The translations under genes were made by a program, and so were the position numbers. A stretch of DNA of 34,962 bases from Paracoccaceae bacterium (GTDB lineage: Bacteria > Pseudomonadota > Alphaproteobacteria > Rhodobacterales > Rhodobacteraceae), in assembly GCA_019911965.1 (NCBI GenBank), contig JAIOJF010000026.1:1-34962 (forward strand). Direction: 5' to 3'. Positions 14,982-22,497 of the stretch are shown here, piece after piece. Numbering within the stretch: position 1 is the stretch's first letter; the number at the start of each line of letters is the position of its first letter. The notes under the pieces are model-generated. The model searched no databases. It was not told where the DNA came from and saw only the letters and a program-made list of their open reading frames with translations.

Positions 14982-15866
14982 TCAGCGGCGCATTGCTTTC
15001 GGCAGAACATCCTCGGCAGGCCAGAATCCGGTTTTCAGGGCGGTCTCATAGCCTTGCGTCAGCCCCGCTTTGGCCATCGCGGCGGCGGCGGCGGCGAAAT
15101 CATACTCAAGGCGCTCGATCCGCACCTCGCCGTCTTCCAGCACGACAAAGCTGGTTTCCGGCTGTCCGTCATGCGGTGGCATGCCGATACTGCCGGCGTT
15201 GATCCAGCGGATACCGTCGATCGAGCGGCTGAACGGAATGCCGCTATGGCCTGCGATCACCCCGTCAATCGCGCCAACTTCTTCCTGCAGGATGCTGATT
15301 TCGTGCCAGAAATCATCTTCCGGCGTGATCGGCCACAAAAACCGCGCAATATCGCCGGCACCGCCGTGGATCACCACGTAGCGTTTTGCACAATGGCGCA
15401 GCACGATCCGGTCGGGCCTTGCCCCCAGCCAGTCGCGTGCCTCAGGGTTCAATCCGGCGGTGGCATGGGCGTACCAGTCCCTGGCCATCAGGTCACAAGC
15501 CGATCCTGCATCGTAGCCGCAGCCGCAATCGGGCGCGCGTGCGGCAAGCTGCTTTTCGGTATTGCCCGCCAGCACCGTTCCCCCGGCCTCGCGTACCAGC
15601 GCGAGCGTCGCTGCCGGATCGGCGCAAAAGGCCATGATATCGCCGGTGCAGATGCGCCGCTCGGGCGGAATGCCGGCCTGATCGGCCCAGGCAAACATCG
15701 CCCTGGTCGCCTGAAGGTTGGAATATGGGCCGCCATAGAGCAGCACCGGCGCATCGAGCGTACCGAGATTGTGGATATTCAGGCGTTGTGCCTCACTTGC
15801 AGCCAATGGTCTTTGCCCCCATAACAAGGATGCCTGTGACAACTGGATATTTACGCCGCCATGCAA
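14982..15866 (-). CDS. Degenerate metallophosphoesterase family protein
   Basis: The 294-residue protein has the calcineurin-like layout: motif I as YGGPYSNLQAT, CTGDIMAFCADP, LAGNTEKQLAA, VIHGGAGD and a final AGHSGIPF. The usual metal ligands D-x-H of motif I, the His of GNH and the last His of GHTH are replaced by G/Y, T and G respectively, so activity may be altered or lost. The 5' end is uncertain: the longest frame uses a TTG at 15866 that overlaps the divergent CNNM start by 6 bp, and further TTG codons follow. Substrate unknown. Confidence 0.75.
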   Translation of the reverse strand: MHGGVNIQLSQASLLWGQRPLAASEAQRLNIHNLGTLDAPVLLYGGPYSNLQATRAMFAWADQAGIPPERRICTGDIMAFCADPAATLALVREAGGTVLAGNTEKQLAARAPDCGCGYDAGSACDLMARDWYAHATAGLNPEARDWLGARPDRIVLRHCAKRYVVIHGGAGDIARFLWPITPEDDFWHEISILQEEVGAIDGVIAGHSGIPFSRSIDGIRWINAGSIGMPPHDGQPETSFVVLEDGEVRIERLEYDFAAAAAAMAKAGLTQGYETALKTGFWPAEDVLPKAMRR

Positions 15867-17162
15867 AGCCCCGCCAGTGAAGTTTTCGTCCTTGATGCCG
15901 CATTCTGGCTGATCATCGTGGCGATCATCACCCTTTTGTTTCTGTCGGCGTTCTTTTCCGGCTCGGAAACCGCGCTGACAGCGGCCAGCCGGGGCAAGCT
16001 GAAATCAATGGTCGATCGCGGCTCGCGCGGGGCGGCGCTGGCGCTGAAGGTGACGGAAGACACCGAACGCCTGATCGGTGCGGTGCTGTTGGGCAACAAC
16101 CTGGTCAATATCCTGGCGGCGGCCCTGGCCACCAGCCTGTTCACGCGGCTGTTCGGCGATAGCGGCGTGGCGCTGGCGACGCTGGTGATGACCCTTCTGG
16201 TGCTGATCTTCGCCGAGGTTCTGCCGAAAACCTACGCCATCACCAATCCGGAAACGGCGGCATCGCGGGTATCGCCGATCATCTCGGTGCTCGTGCTGGT
16301 GCTGTCGCCGGTCGTGACGGCGGTACGCTGGTATGTCCGCCTGACGCTGCGCGCCTTCGGCGTGCGCACCGATCCCGGCGAGGCCGTGCTGGCGGTGCAT
16401 GAGGAAATTGCCGGCACGATTTCGCTGGGTCATTCCGAGGGCGCGGTGATGAAGGACGACCGTGACCGCCTGCTGGGGGCGCTCGATCTGAAACACCGCA
16501 CGGTCGAAGAGATCATGCTGCACCGCTCGGCCATCGAGATGATCGACGCCGATGCCGCGCCGCAGGCGATCCTGGATCAGTGCCTTCGGTCACATTTCAC
16601 GCGCCTGCCGGTCTACAAGGGCGAACAGGAAAACGTCGTGGGTGTGGTACATGCCCGCGACCTCTTGCGCGCGGTTCACAAACTGGGTGGCGAAAGCGGA
16701 TCGGTCGATTTCCGGGTGCTGGACGTGGCAATGAAGCCCTATTTCGTGCCGGAAACCACCACGCTGGACGACCAGATGCGCGAATTTCTGCGCCGCCGCG
16801 CGCATTTCGCGCTGGTGGTGGATGAATATGGCGCCCTGCAGGGGCTGATCACGCTGGAGGATATCCTGGAAGAAATCGTCGGCGAGATTTCTGACGAACA
16901 CGACAAGGCCACCGACCTGCCGATTGAACGTTCTGATGACGGGCAATGCGTGGTCGATGGCGGCATGACCATCCGCGACCTCAACCGCGCCACCGACTGG
17001 CACCTGCCGGATGACCACGCCAATACCGTGGCCGGGCTGGTGATCCATGAAAGCCAGTCGATCCCCAGCGTCGGCCAGGTGTTCAGCTTCCACGGTTTCC
17101 GCTTCGAGGTGACCGGACGCCAGCAGAACCGCATCTCGCGGCTGAAAATCCGCCCGCTATAG
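15861..17162 (+). CDS. CNNM/CorC (HlyC) family membrane protein with CBS domains
   Basis: The 433-residue inner-membrane protein has the DUF21/CNNM membrane domain first (about 1-190). It begins LIIVAIITLLFLSAFFSGSE, and SGSETALTAASRGKL is the family signature. A pair of CBS domains follows (about 205-345), with LPVYKGEQENVVGVVHARDLL and FALVVDEYGALQGLITLEDI. The C-terminal CorC/HlyC transporter-associated domain ends at RFEVTGRQQNRISRLKIRPL. Relatives are linked to magnesium and cobalt efflux; the haemolysin name is historical. The start is shared with the divergent gene at 15866, so the promoters of each lie inside the other gene or very close. Confidence 0.9.
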   Translation: MQSPASEVFVLDAAFWLIIVAIITLLFLSAFFSGSETALTAASRGKLKSMVDRGSRGAALALKVTEDTERLIGAVLLGNNLVNILAAALATSLFTRLFGDSGVALATLVMTLLVLIFAEVLPKTYAITNPETAASRVSPIISVLVLVLSPVVTAVRWYVRLTLRAFGVRTDPGEAVLAVHEEIAGTISLGHSEGAVMKDDRDRLLGALDLKHRTVEEIMLHRSAIEMIDADAAPQAILDQCLRSHFTRLPVYKGEQENVVGVVHARDLLRAVHKLGGESGSVDFRVLDVAMKPYFVPETTTLDDQMREFLRRRAHFALVVDEYGALQGLITLEDILEEIVGEISDEHDKATDLPIERSDDGQCVVDGGMTIRDLNRATDWHLPDDHANTVAGLVIHESQSIPSVGQVFSFHGFRFEVTGRQQNRISRLKIRPL

Positions 17163-17214
17163 GGCATTTGCGTCGGGCCGGGTACGCTGTTCAGGCCAGA
17201 CGCAACACGCCCTA
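17160..17214. terminator. Long hairpin shared by two convergent genes
   Basis: TAGGGC (17160-17165) pairs with GCCCTA (17209-17214), and inside it TTGCGTCGGGCC (17168-17179) pairs with GGCCAGACGCAA (17194-17205) with one mismatch. The outer arms include the stop codons of both flanking genes. There is no T-run on either side, so it may block readthrough as a structure rather than act as a classical terminator. Confidence 0.5.
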
Positions 17215-18753
17215 ACGTGCCTTGAACAACCCGCCAAGGATACCGCGCACCAATGCGGAACCGGTGCGGGTGCCGATGGAGCGTGCCATTGATTTGGCGA
17301 ATGCCTCGCCCACGCTGTCGCCGCGTCGTTTGGCGGTGGAGCGGCTGACCCTTGCCCCGGAATAGCGCCGCGCGGTGTTGAATTCGCGGGCGGCGGGATC
17401 GCCGGTTTCTGCCTCGTCCTCGGCGCTTGCGGCGGCGGCAGCGGCCTGTTCGGCGCGCTTTTTCAGCACCTCATAGGCGCTTTCACGATCCACGGTTTCC
17501 TCGTACAGCCCCGCCACCGGCGAGGCGGCGATGAAGCCCGCGCGTTCCGTTTCGGTGATCGGGCCGAGCTGCGATGATGGCGGGCGGATCAGCACCCGTT
17601 CCACCACCGATGGCACGCCCTTTTTCTGCAAGGTGGACACCAGCGCCTCGCCCACCCCGACCTCGCGGATCGCCGCTTCGGTATCAAAGGCCGGATTCGG
17701 GCGGAAGGTTTCGGCGGCGGCGCGTAACGCGCGCTGATCGCGCGGCGTATAGGCCCTGAGCGCATGCTGGATGCGGTTGCCCATCTGGCCCAGGATATCC
17801 TCGGGCACATCCGCCGGATTCTGGGTGATGAACCAGACCGAAACGCCCTTGGAGCGGATCAGCCGCGCCACCTGTTCCACCTTGTCCAGTAGCGCCTTGG
17901 GGGCATCGTCGAACAACAGATGCGCCTCGTCAAAGAAGAACACCAGTTTCGGCTTGTCGGGATCGCCGACCTCGGGCAGGTCCTCGAACAATTCCGACAA
18001 CAGCCATAACAGGAAGGTCGCGTAAAGCCGGGGCGACGACATCAGCTTGTCCGCCGCCAGCACGTTGATGCGGCCCCGCCCGTCCGGCGTTGCCTGCATC
18101 AGATCGGACAATTGCAGCGCCGGTTCGCCAAACAGCCGCGCCCCGCCCTGGTTTTCCAGCACCAGCAGGCGGCGCTGGATCGCCCCGATCGAGGCGGTGG
18201 CGATATTGCCGTAGCGAAGGGACAAAGGCTTGGCATTCTCGCCCAGCCAGACCAGCATCGCCTGCAAATCCTTCAGGTCCAACAGGGCAAGCCCCTGTTC
18301 ATCGGCCACGCGGAAGGCGATGTTGACAATGCCCTCCTGCGCCTCGCTCAGTTCCAGCAGACGCGAGATCAGCAGCGGGCCCATCTCCGACACCGTGGTG
18401 CGCACCGGATGGCCCTGCTCGCCGAACACGTCCCAGAAGGTGACGGGGAAGGCATCGTAGCCGTATTCGTCAAAGCCGATGGTGGCGGCGCGGCTAGTGA
18501 AGGCGTCGTGCAGCTTGAAATCCGCGCGGCCCGCGCGGGCCAGCCCCGACAGATCGCCCTTCACATCGGCCAGAAACACCGGCACACCGCGCGCGGCGAA
18601 ACTTTCCGCCAGGATTTGCAGCGTGACCGTCTTGCCGGTGCCGGTGGCCCCGGTGATCAGGCCGTGGCGGTTGGCATATTTCAGCAGCAATTCCTCCGGT
18701 GTGGCATAGCCAGCACCCCCGCCACCGATGAAAATCCGGTCCGTTTCGGTCAT
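17212..18753 (-). CDS. HerA-like helicase-family ATPase (DUF853)
   Basis: The 513-residue protein is an FtsK/HerA-type ATPase of the DUF853 (YjgR) family. Walker A is [12 protein letters not shown] near residue 40, Walker B is [16 protein letters not shown], and [20 protein letters not shown] contains the sensor and arginine-finger region. The start [13 protein letters not shown] at 18753 has a GGCGGAA ribosome-binding site; a longer version from 18792 adds 13 unconserved residues. The C-terminus has an Ala/Glu-rich helical stretch ([15 protein letters not shown]) and a final GILGGLF segment. The cellular role is not known; members are usually standalone genes without the NurA partner of archaeal HerA. 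Confidence 0.88.
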   Translation of the reverse strand: MTETDRIFIGGGGAGYATPEELLLKYANRHGLITGATGTGKTVTLQILAESFAARGVPVFLADVKGDLSGLARAGRADFKLHDAFTSRAATIGFDEYGYDAFPVTFWDVFGEQGHPVRTTVSEMGPLLISRLLELSEAQEGIVNIAFRVADEQGLALLDLKDLQAMLVWLGENAKPLSLRYGNIATASIGAIQRRLLVLENQGGARLFGEPALQLSDLMQATPDGRGRINVLAADKLMSSPRLYATFLLWLLSELFEDLPEVGDPDKPKLVFFFDEAHLLFDDAPKALLDKVEQVARLIRSKGVSVWFITQNPADVPEDILGQMGNRIQHALRAYTPRDQRALRAAAETFRPNPAFDTEAAIREVGVGEALVSTLQKKGVPSVVERVLIRPPSSQLGPITETERAGFIAASPVAGLYEETVDRESAYEVLKKRAEQAAAAAASAEDEAETGDPAAREFNTARRYSGARVSRSTAKRRGDSVGEAFAKSMARSIGTRTGSALVRGILGGLFKAR

Positions 18754-18817
18754 GTTCCGCCCCGTCTTGCCTGTTTGTTGCCCCGGCAACATAAACTGTT
18801 AAGCCATTTGTGCCATG

Positions 18818-18906
18818 CTTGAAATGCGCCGGTGGTTCAATGTTGTTCCGGTGTGGTTTACTTCCTCCCTGTTGACTGGCCGCGCCGATTTGCGCGGCCT
18901 TTTTTT
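18818..18906 (+). ncRNA. Candidate small RNA with CTTCCTCCC motif
   Basis: No protein gene on the plus strand precedes the strong terminator at 18878-18906, which implies a short transcript. CTTGAA (18818-18823), like the -35 of RpoH-type promoters, lies upstream, though no good -10 follows, so the true 5' end is uncertain (perhaps near 18850). CTTCCTCCC (18861-18869) differs by one base from the CCTCCTCCC motif of Rhodobacterales CcsR/cuckoo RNAs and is flanked by imperfectly pairing arms. It could target GGAGG-type ribosome-binding sites. Confidence 0.4.
18878..18906 (+). terminator. Intrinsic terminator without upstream gene
   Basis: GGCCGCGC (18878-18885) pairs perfectly with GCGCGGCC (18892-18899) over a 6-nt loop and is followed by seven T (18900-18906). 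On the minus strand there is no U-run, so it works left to right. Confidence 0.85.
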
Positions 18907-18910
18907 GCCG

Positions 18911-18939
18911 CCGATTGTTTCCGTTTCACGAACAATCGG
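18911..18939. repeat. 9-bp inverted repeat
   Basis: CCGATTGTT (18911-18919) and AACAATCGG (18931-18939) are perfect inverted copies separated by 11 bp. It lies between two orphan terminators and could be an operator for a dimeric regulator or an RNA hairpin. Confidence 0.6.
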
Positions 18940-18973
18940 TTTGATATATTTACCTATTTCCGTTTTTGCCATG

Positions 18974-19002
18974 TTGACCGGTGATCCGGCTTGACGTAAT
19001 GT
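18974..19002 (+). promoter_or_regulatory. Sigma-70-type promoter for a small RNA
   Basis: TTGACC (18974-18979) and TAATGT (18997-19002) are separated by exactly 17 bp. Transcription would begin near 19009 and end at the terminator at 19087. Confidence 0.55.
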
Positions 19003-19008
19003 CACAGG

Positions 19009-19087
19009 CAAGAATTGGTCGGCCGGTCCGGCAGGGAGAACCGCAAAAAGCGGAAAAAGGGGGCGCTGAATTGCGCCCCCTTTTTTT
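19009..19087 (+). ncRNA. Candidate small RNA, about 80 nt
   Basis: The interval from the promoter at 18974-19002 to the terminator at 19059-19087 contains no convincing reading frame. It holds the self-complementary GGCCGGTCCGGC (19021-19032), the small hairpin CCGC-AAAAA-GCGG (19041-19053) and the terminator stem. This compact three-hairpin layout is typical of bacterial trans-acting RNAs. I recognise no known family. Confidence 0.4.
19059..19087. terminator. Strong, probably bidirectional terminator
   Basis: GGGGGCGC (19059-19066) pairs perfectly with GCGCCCCC (19073-19080) over TGAATT, followed by seven T on the plus strand (19081-19087). On the minus strand the stem is followed by five T (complement of 19054-19058), so it can stop transcription both ways. 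Confidence 0.88.
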
Positions 19088-19221
19088 CAGGCTTCGCCCC
19101 GGGCCTGCAACCATCGGCGCGATCCTGCCCAGCCGGGTGGAGATGGCGAAGTTTTGAACTGACAGCGCGCCTCAGGCGCGGTAAATGCGCTCGTAGTCGA
19201 GCCAATGAAACGGGAGAACCG

Positions 19222-19794
19222 ATGAAACCCTTCGTGAAACTGAGCGCCCTGGCATTGGGCGTGGCAATGGCGGCCCCTTCGTTCGCCCAGGATACATCCC
19301 AGGCGGGGACAGACCAGTTCCCGATCGGCCAGGAACAGGAAATCCAGGTTGGCCAGACCTATCTGGTGGAAAAGAAAGGCGCATGGGAAATCCGCTGCGT
19401 CAAGGTCGAGGAAGGCGCCGAGCCTTGCCATATCTACCAGTTGCTGAAGAATACCGATGGCGATCCGGTCGCGGAAATCAGCATCTTTCATCTTCCCGGC
19501 GGCGGCGCCGCCATTGCCGGCGCAACCGCGATCACGCCCCTGGGCACGCTGCTGACCGCCGGTGTGAAATTGCAGATCGAGGATGAAAAGCCCAAGGTCT
19601 ATCCGTTCAACTGGTGCGAAGGCGTGGGCTGTATTTCCCGCATGGGCCTGACCGGTCTGGAAATCCAGAAAATGAAAAAAGGCTCGGTCGCCGAATTCAC
19701 CATTGTCTCGATTGCAGCGCAGGACCAGCCGGTGACCCTGAAGATGGACCTGAACGGCTTCAGCGACGCGTTCACGGCGGTGCTGGTCAAATAG
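19222..19794 (+). CDS. Invasion-associated locus B (IalB) family exported protein
   Basis: The 190-residue protein begins MKPFVKLSALALGVAMAAPS followed by FAQD, a signal peptide with cleavage after FA, so it is periplasmic. The mature part matches the IalB family: WEIRCVKVEEGAEPCHIYQL contains the two conserved cysteines, and NWCEGVGCISRMGLT holds the second pair, suggesting two disulphides. IalB is named after Bartonella erythrocyte invasion, but homologues are common in non-pathogenic Rhodobacterales and their role is unknown. The ATG at 19222 has a strong GGGAGAA site 5 bp upstream. A six-codon frame (19205-19225) ends across the start. Confidence 0.88.
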   Translation: MKPFVKLSALALGVAMAAPSFAQDTSQAGTDQFPIGQEQEIQVGQTYLVEKKGAWEIRCVKVEEGAEPCHIYQLLKNTDGDPVAEISIFHLPGGGAAIAGATAITPLGTLLTAGVKLQIEDEKPKVYPFNWCEGVGCISRMGLTGLEIQKMKKGSVAEFTIVSIAAQDQPVTLKMDLNGFSDAFTAVLVK

Positions 19795-19807
19795 CAGGCG
19801 TCCGGCG

Positions 19808-21016
19808 CTAGATACGTTTCAGCGCCAGAACCGCGTTCAGCCCGCCAAACGCGAATGCATTGCTCAGCGCGGCCCCGATGCGGGCCGCGCGGGCCTCGTT
19901 CGCCACCACGTCCAGCGGGCAGTCCGGGTCCGCCCGGCGGTAACCTATGGTGGGCGCGATCACCCCGTCCCGCAGCGCCATGATGCAGGCCAGCAATTCC
20001 ACCGCCCCGGTGCCGCCGATCAGATGGCCGTGCATCGACTTGGTCGAGGACATCAGCAGATCGTCGCAATGGCTGCCAAAGACCGCCCGCACGGCGGCGC
20101 ATTCGGTGCGGTCGTTCAGCGTGGTGCCGGTGCCGTGGGCGTTGATGTAGCCGATGGCCTCGGGCGGCAGGCGGGCATCCCTCAGCGCCCCCCTGATGGC
20201 CCGCGCCGCCCCTTCCTCGGACGGCGTGACAATGTCACAGGAATCCGAGGTCATGGCGAAACCCGCAAGTTCTGCCAGTATTTCGGCCCCGCGGGCGCGG
20301 GCATGCTCGTAATCCTCGAACACGAACAAGGCCGCGCCCTCGCCCTGGACCATGCCGTTGCGATCCGCCGAGAACGGGCGGCACGCATCGGGCGACATAA
20401 CGCGCAAGCCCTCCCAGGCCTTGATGCCGCCGAAACACAGCATCGATTCCGCGCCACCCGTCAGCATCACCCTGCTGGCCCCGCTGCGCACCAGATGGAA
20501 CGCCTGCCCCATCGCGTGATTGGACGAGGCACAGGCGGTAGCCACGGTATAGGACGGTCCGCGCAGGTTATGTTGCATCGATACATGGCTGGCGGCGGCG
20601 TTGTTCATCAGGCGCGGCACCACGAAGGGATGCACCCGGTTCCTGCCCTCGCCATAGACCGCGCGGTAATTCTCGTCCTGTGTCACCAATCCGCCGCCGG
20701 CGGTGCCGAGCACCACGCCGGCCTGATCCGCCAGCTCGCCATCGAACACCAGGCCCGATTGCGCGATGGCCTCGCCAGCCGCGACCAGCGCGAATTGCGT
20801 GAACCTGTCATAAAGCGGCAATTGCTGGCGGGTGAAATGCACTTCGGGTTGAAAACCCCTCACCTGCCCGGCGATGCGGATGCTCAACCTGTCAACATCC
20901 GGGATATCCAGCGCGCCAATTCCGAGGCGGGCATTGCGGAACCCGTCCAGCGTTTCGGCGACATTCGTGCCAAGTGGATTGATCGTGCCCTGGCCGGTGA
21001 TGACAACCCGTCTCAT
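19808..21016 (-). CDS. Beta-ketoacyl-ACP synthase II-type enzyme (FabF/NodE-like)
   Basis: The 402-residue thiolase-fold enzyme elongates acyl-ACP with malonyl-ACP. The active-site Cys is C162 in VATACASSNHAMG. The catalytic histidines are H294 (NAHGTGTTLND) and H331 (KSMHGHLIGGTG), with K326. The sequence ends NAFAFGGLNAVLALKRI, the typical FabF C-terminus. It follows a dedicated ACP gene by 10 bp and lpxD upstream, so it probably makes a specific acyl chain for lipid A rather than serving as the housekeeping FabF. The stop codon faces ialB with 13 bp between. Confidence 0.9.
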   Translation of the reverse strand: MRRVVITGQGTINPLGTNVAETLDGFRNARLGIGALDIPDVDRLSIRIAGQVRGFQPEVHFTRQQLPLYDRFTQFALVAAGEAIAQSGLVFDGELADQAGVVLGTAGGGLVTQDENYRAVYGEGRNRVHPFVVPRLMNNAAASHVSMQHNLRGPSYTVATACASSNHAMGQAFHLVRSGASRVMLTGGAESMLCFGGIKAWEGLRVMSPDACRPFSADRNGMVQGEGAALFVFEDYEHARARGAEILAELAGFAMTSDSCDIVTPSEEGAARAIRGALRDARLPPEAIGYINAHGTGTTLNDRTECAAVRAVFGSHCDDLLMSSTKSMHGHLIGGTGAVELLACIMALRDGVIAPTIGYRRADPDCPLDVVANEARAARIGAALSNAFAFGGLNAVLALKRI

Positions 21017-21026
21017 GCCTGGCGCG

Positions 21027-21293
21027 TCATCCGGCCTTGGCGGCGATCAGCTGCGCCACCGCCTCGATCACGGCGGCAACGTCCTTCAGCGGAAAATCGC
21101 GGTCTCCGGCCTCGTTGGCGTTGAAGGGTACGGTGATGTCGAATTGTTCCTCGATGGCGAAAACCGCCTCGACCATGCCGAGGGAATCGATGCCGAGATC
21201 ATCAAGTGTGCGGTCCGGGGTCACGTCGGACACATCAAGAACCGCCTGCTCCGCGATGATCGCAATGACTTTTTCGCTGATCGACTGCGTCAT
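21027..21293 (-). CDS. Acyl carrier protein, lipid A-associated
   Basis: The 88-residue protein has the phosphopantetheine attachment motif DLGIDSLGMVE with S37. It is longer than the housekeeping AcpP because of an insertion around NANEAGDRDFPLKD between helices II and III. The ATG at 21293 follows a GGGAGG site. It lies between lpxD and a FabF-like gene, so it probably carries a specialised acyl chain for lipid A. It is analogous to, but not clearly the same as, rhizobial AcpXL. Confidence 0.9.
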   Translation of the reverse strand: MTQSISEKVIAIIAEQAVLDVSDVTPDRTLDDLGIDSLGMVEAVFAIEEQFDITVPFNANEAGDRDFPLKDVAAVIEAVAQLIAAKAG

Positions 21294-21321
21294 GGGAGCC
21301 CTCCCGCCAGTTGCAACAGGC

Positions 21322-22413
21322 TTAGGAGTTTTCGATAAGCTTTGAAACCTGTTTCTGCAAGTCCGCGACCTTCTGCACCAGCCTTGGCAGACGCCGGATC
21401 GCCTTGTAGCTTTCGACATTGCGTTCCAGCGGCATCGCCGGATAGCCCATCATCAGCCGCCCGGCAGGCACATTCGACAGGATCATGGTCGAGGCCGCGG
21501 CAATCACGTCATCGCCGATGACCAGATGGTCGATCACCCCGGCCTTGCCGCCCAGCACCACCCGGTCGCCCAGGACGGCGGAACCGGCCACGGCGGTGTG
21601 GCCGCACAGCATGCAGTCGCGGCCGAGCCGCACGTTGTGGCCGATCTGCACATGGTTGTCGATCTTGGTGCCGTCCCCGACAAAGGTATCGGCAATCGTG
21701 CCCTTGTCGATGGCGGAACAGACGCCAAGCTCGACATCATTGCCCACCCGGACCGACCCGTTTGAAGATATCCGCGCGTAAGATTGCGGGCGCGCGCTGC
21801 CGCTGATGCGAAATTCGCGGCGGGCTTCCTCCACCGCGCCGGGTTCGGGGGTGACGAAGGAGAAACCATCGCCGCCGATCACCGAATTGTAATGGCCGAT
21901 GAAATTGTTGCCGATCACCACCCGGCTGCCGATCCGCATGCCGGAATGCAGCAAGGCATTGTCGCCAATCCGGGCATGTTCCGCGATGGTGACCTGGCCT
22001 TCGATCCGCACCTTGCCACCGATCACCACATGCGCGCCGATCACCGTGAACGGGCCGATATGGGCATCTGGCGCGATGCTGGCGCTGGGGTCGATCACCG
22101 CCGTGGGGTGGATGCCCGGCAGCATCTCGGGCGGGCGTTCAAAGGCCGCCGTGATCCCGGCCAGCGCATATCGCGGACGGGTGACGAAGATCGCCGCCTC
22201 CAGTCCCAGCGCCTTCCAGTCGGCCCCCGACCACAGGACCGCCGCGCGGGCCGAACCCTTGGCCAGATCCTCGGCATAGGTCGGGTCCATCGCCAGCGCC
22301 AGATCGCCCGGCCCGGCCGAGGCAGGCTCGGCGGCTCGGGTGACGCTCAGATCAATACGCCCGGCGGATTTGGCCCCGAGGGCCGTGGCGATTTCCTGAA
22401 TGGTGTAGCTCAT
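21322..22413 (-). CDS. lpxD: UDP-3-O-(3-hydroxyacyl)glucosamine N-acyltransferase
   Basis: The 363-residue enzyme adds the second hydroxyacyl chain in lipid A synthesis. An N-terminal uridine-binding domain (1-100) is followed by a left-handed beta-helix with hexapeptide repeats (about 105-315), then a C-terminal helical tail VQKVADLQKQVSKLIENS. The catalytic His is H259 in KIDNHVQIGHNVRLG. NFIGHYNSVIGGDGFSF is also typical. It is first in a three-gene cluster with an ACP (28-bp gap) and a ketoacyl synthase. No fabZ or lpxA is in the window. Confidence 0.96.
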   Translation of the reverse strand: MSYTIQEIATALGAKSAGRIDLSVTRAAEPASAGPGDLALAMDPTYAEDLAKGSARAAVLWSGADWKALGLEAAIFVTRPRYALAGITAAFERPPEMLPGIHPTAVIDPSASIAPDAHIGPFTVIGAHVVIGGKVRIEGQVTIAEHARIGDNALLHSGMRIGSRVVIGNNFIGHYNSVIGGDGFSFVTPEPGAVEEARREFRISGSARPQSYARISSNGSVRVGNDVELGVCSAIDKGTIADTFVGDGTKIDNHVQIGHNVRLGRDCMLCGHTAVAGSAVLGDRVVLGGKAGVIDHLVIGDDVIAAASTMILSNVPAGRLMMGYPAMPLERNVESYKAIRRLPRLVQKVADLQKQVSKLIENS

Positions 22414-22443
22414 CCGAACGCAATCTCCGCGCCTGTGATCACG

Positions 22444-22473
22444 AAAAAGGGCGACCGGCCAGACCGGTCGCCC
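22444..22473 (-). terminator. Intrinsic terminator of the L,D-transpeptidase gene
   Basis: GGGCGACCGG (22449-22458) and CCGGTCGCCC (22464-22473) form a perfect 10-bp stem with a 5-nt loop. On the minus strand it is followed by five T (22444-22448). It lies 24 bp after the stop and separates that gene from lpxD. Confidence 0.85.
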
Positions 22474-22497
22474 GAAACTGCCTGTCCGGCGGCAATC

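Noticed and set aside
18777-18790. GTTGCC-CC-GGCAAC inverted repeat upstream of the HerA-like gene
   Set aside because: Six-base GC-rich arms are common here and nothing else supports an operator.
18820-18996. Plus-strand frame of about 59 codons running through the terminator at 18878-18906
   Set aside because: It crosses a strong terminator, has no ribosome-binding site and has an unusual composition.
19205-19225. Six-codon frame overlapping the start of the IalB-like gene
   Set aside because: It has no clear ribosome-binding site of its own and such short frames arise by chance; too little to call a regulatory leader peptide.
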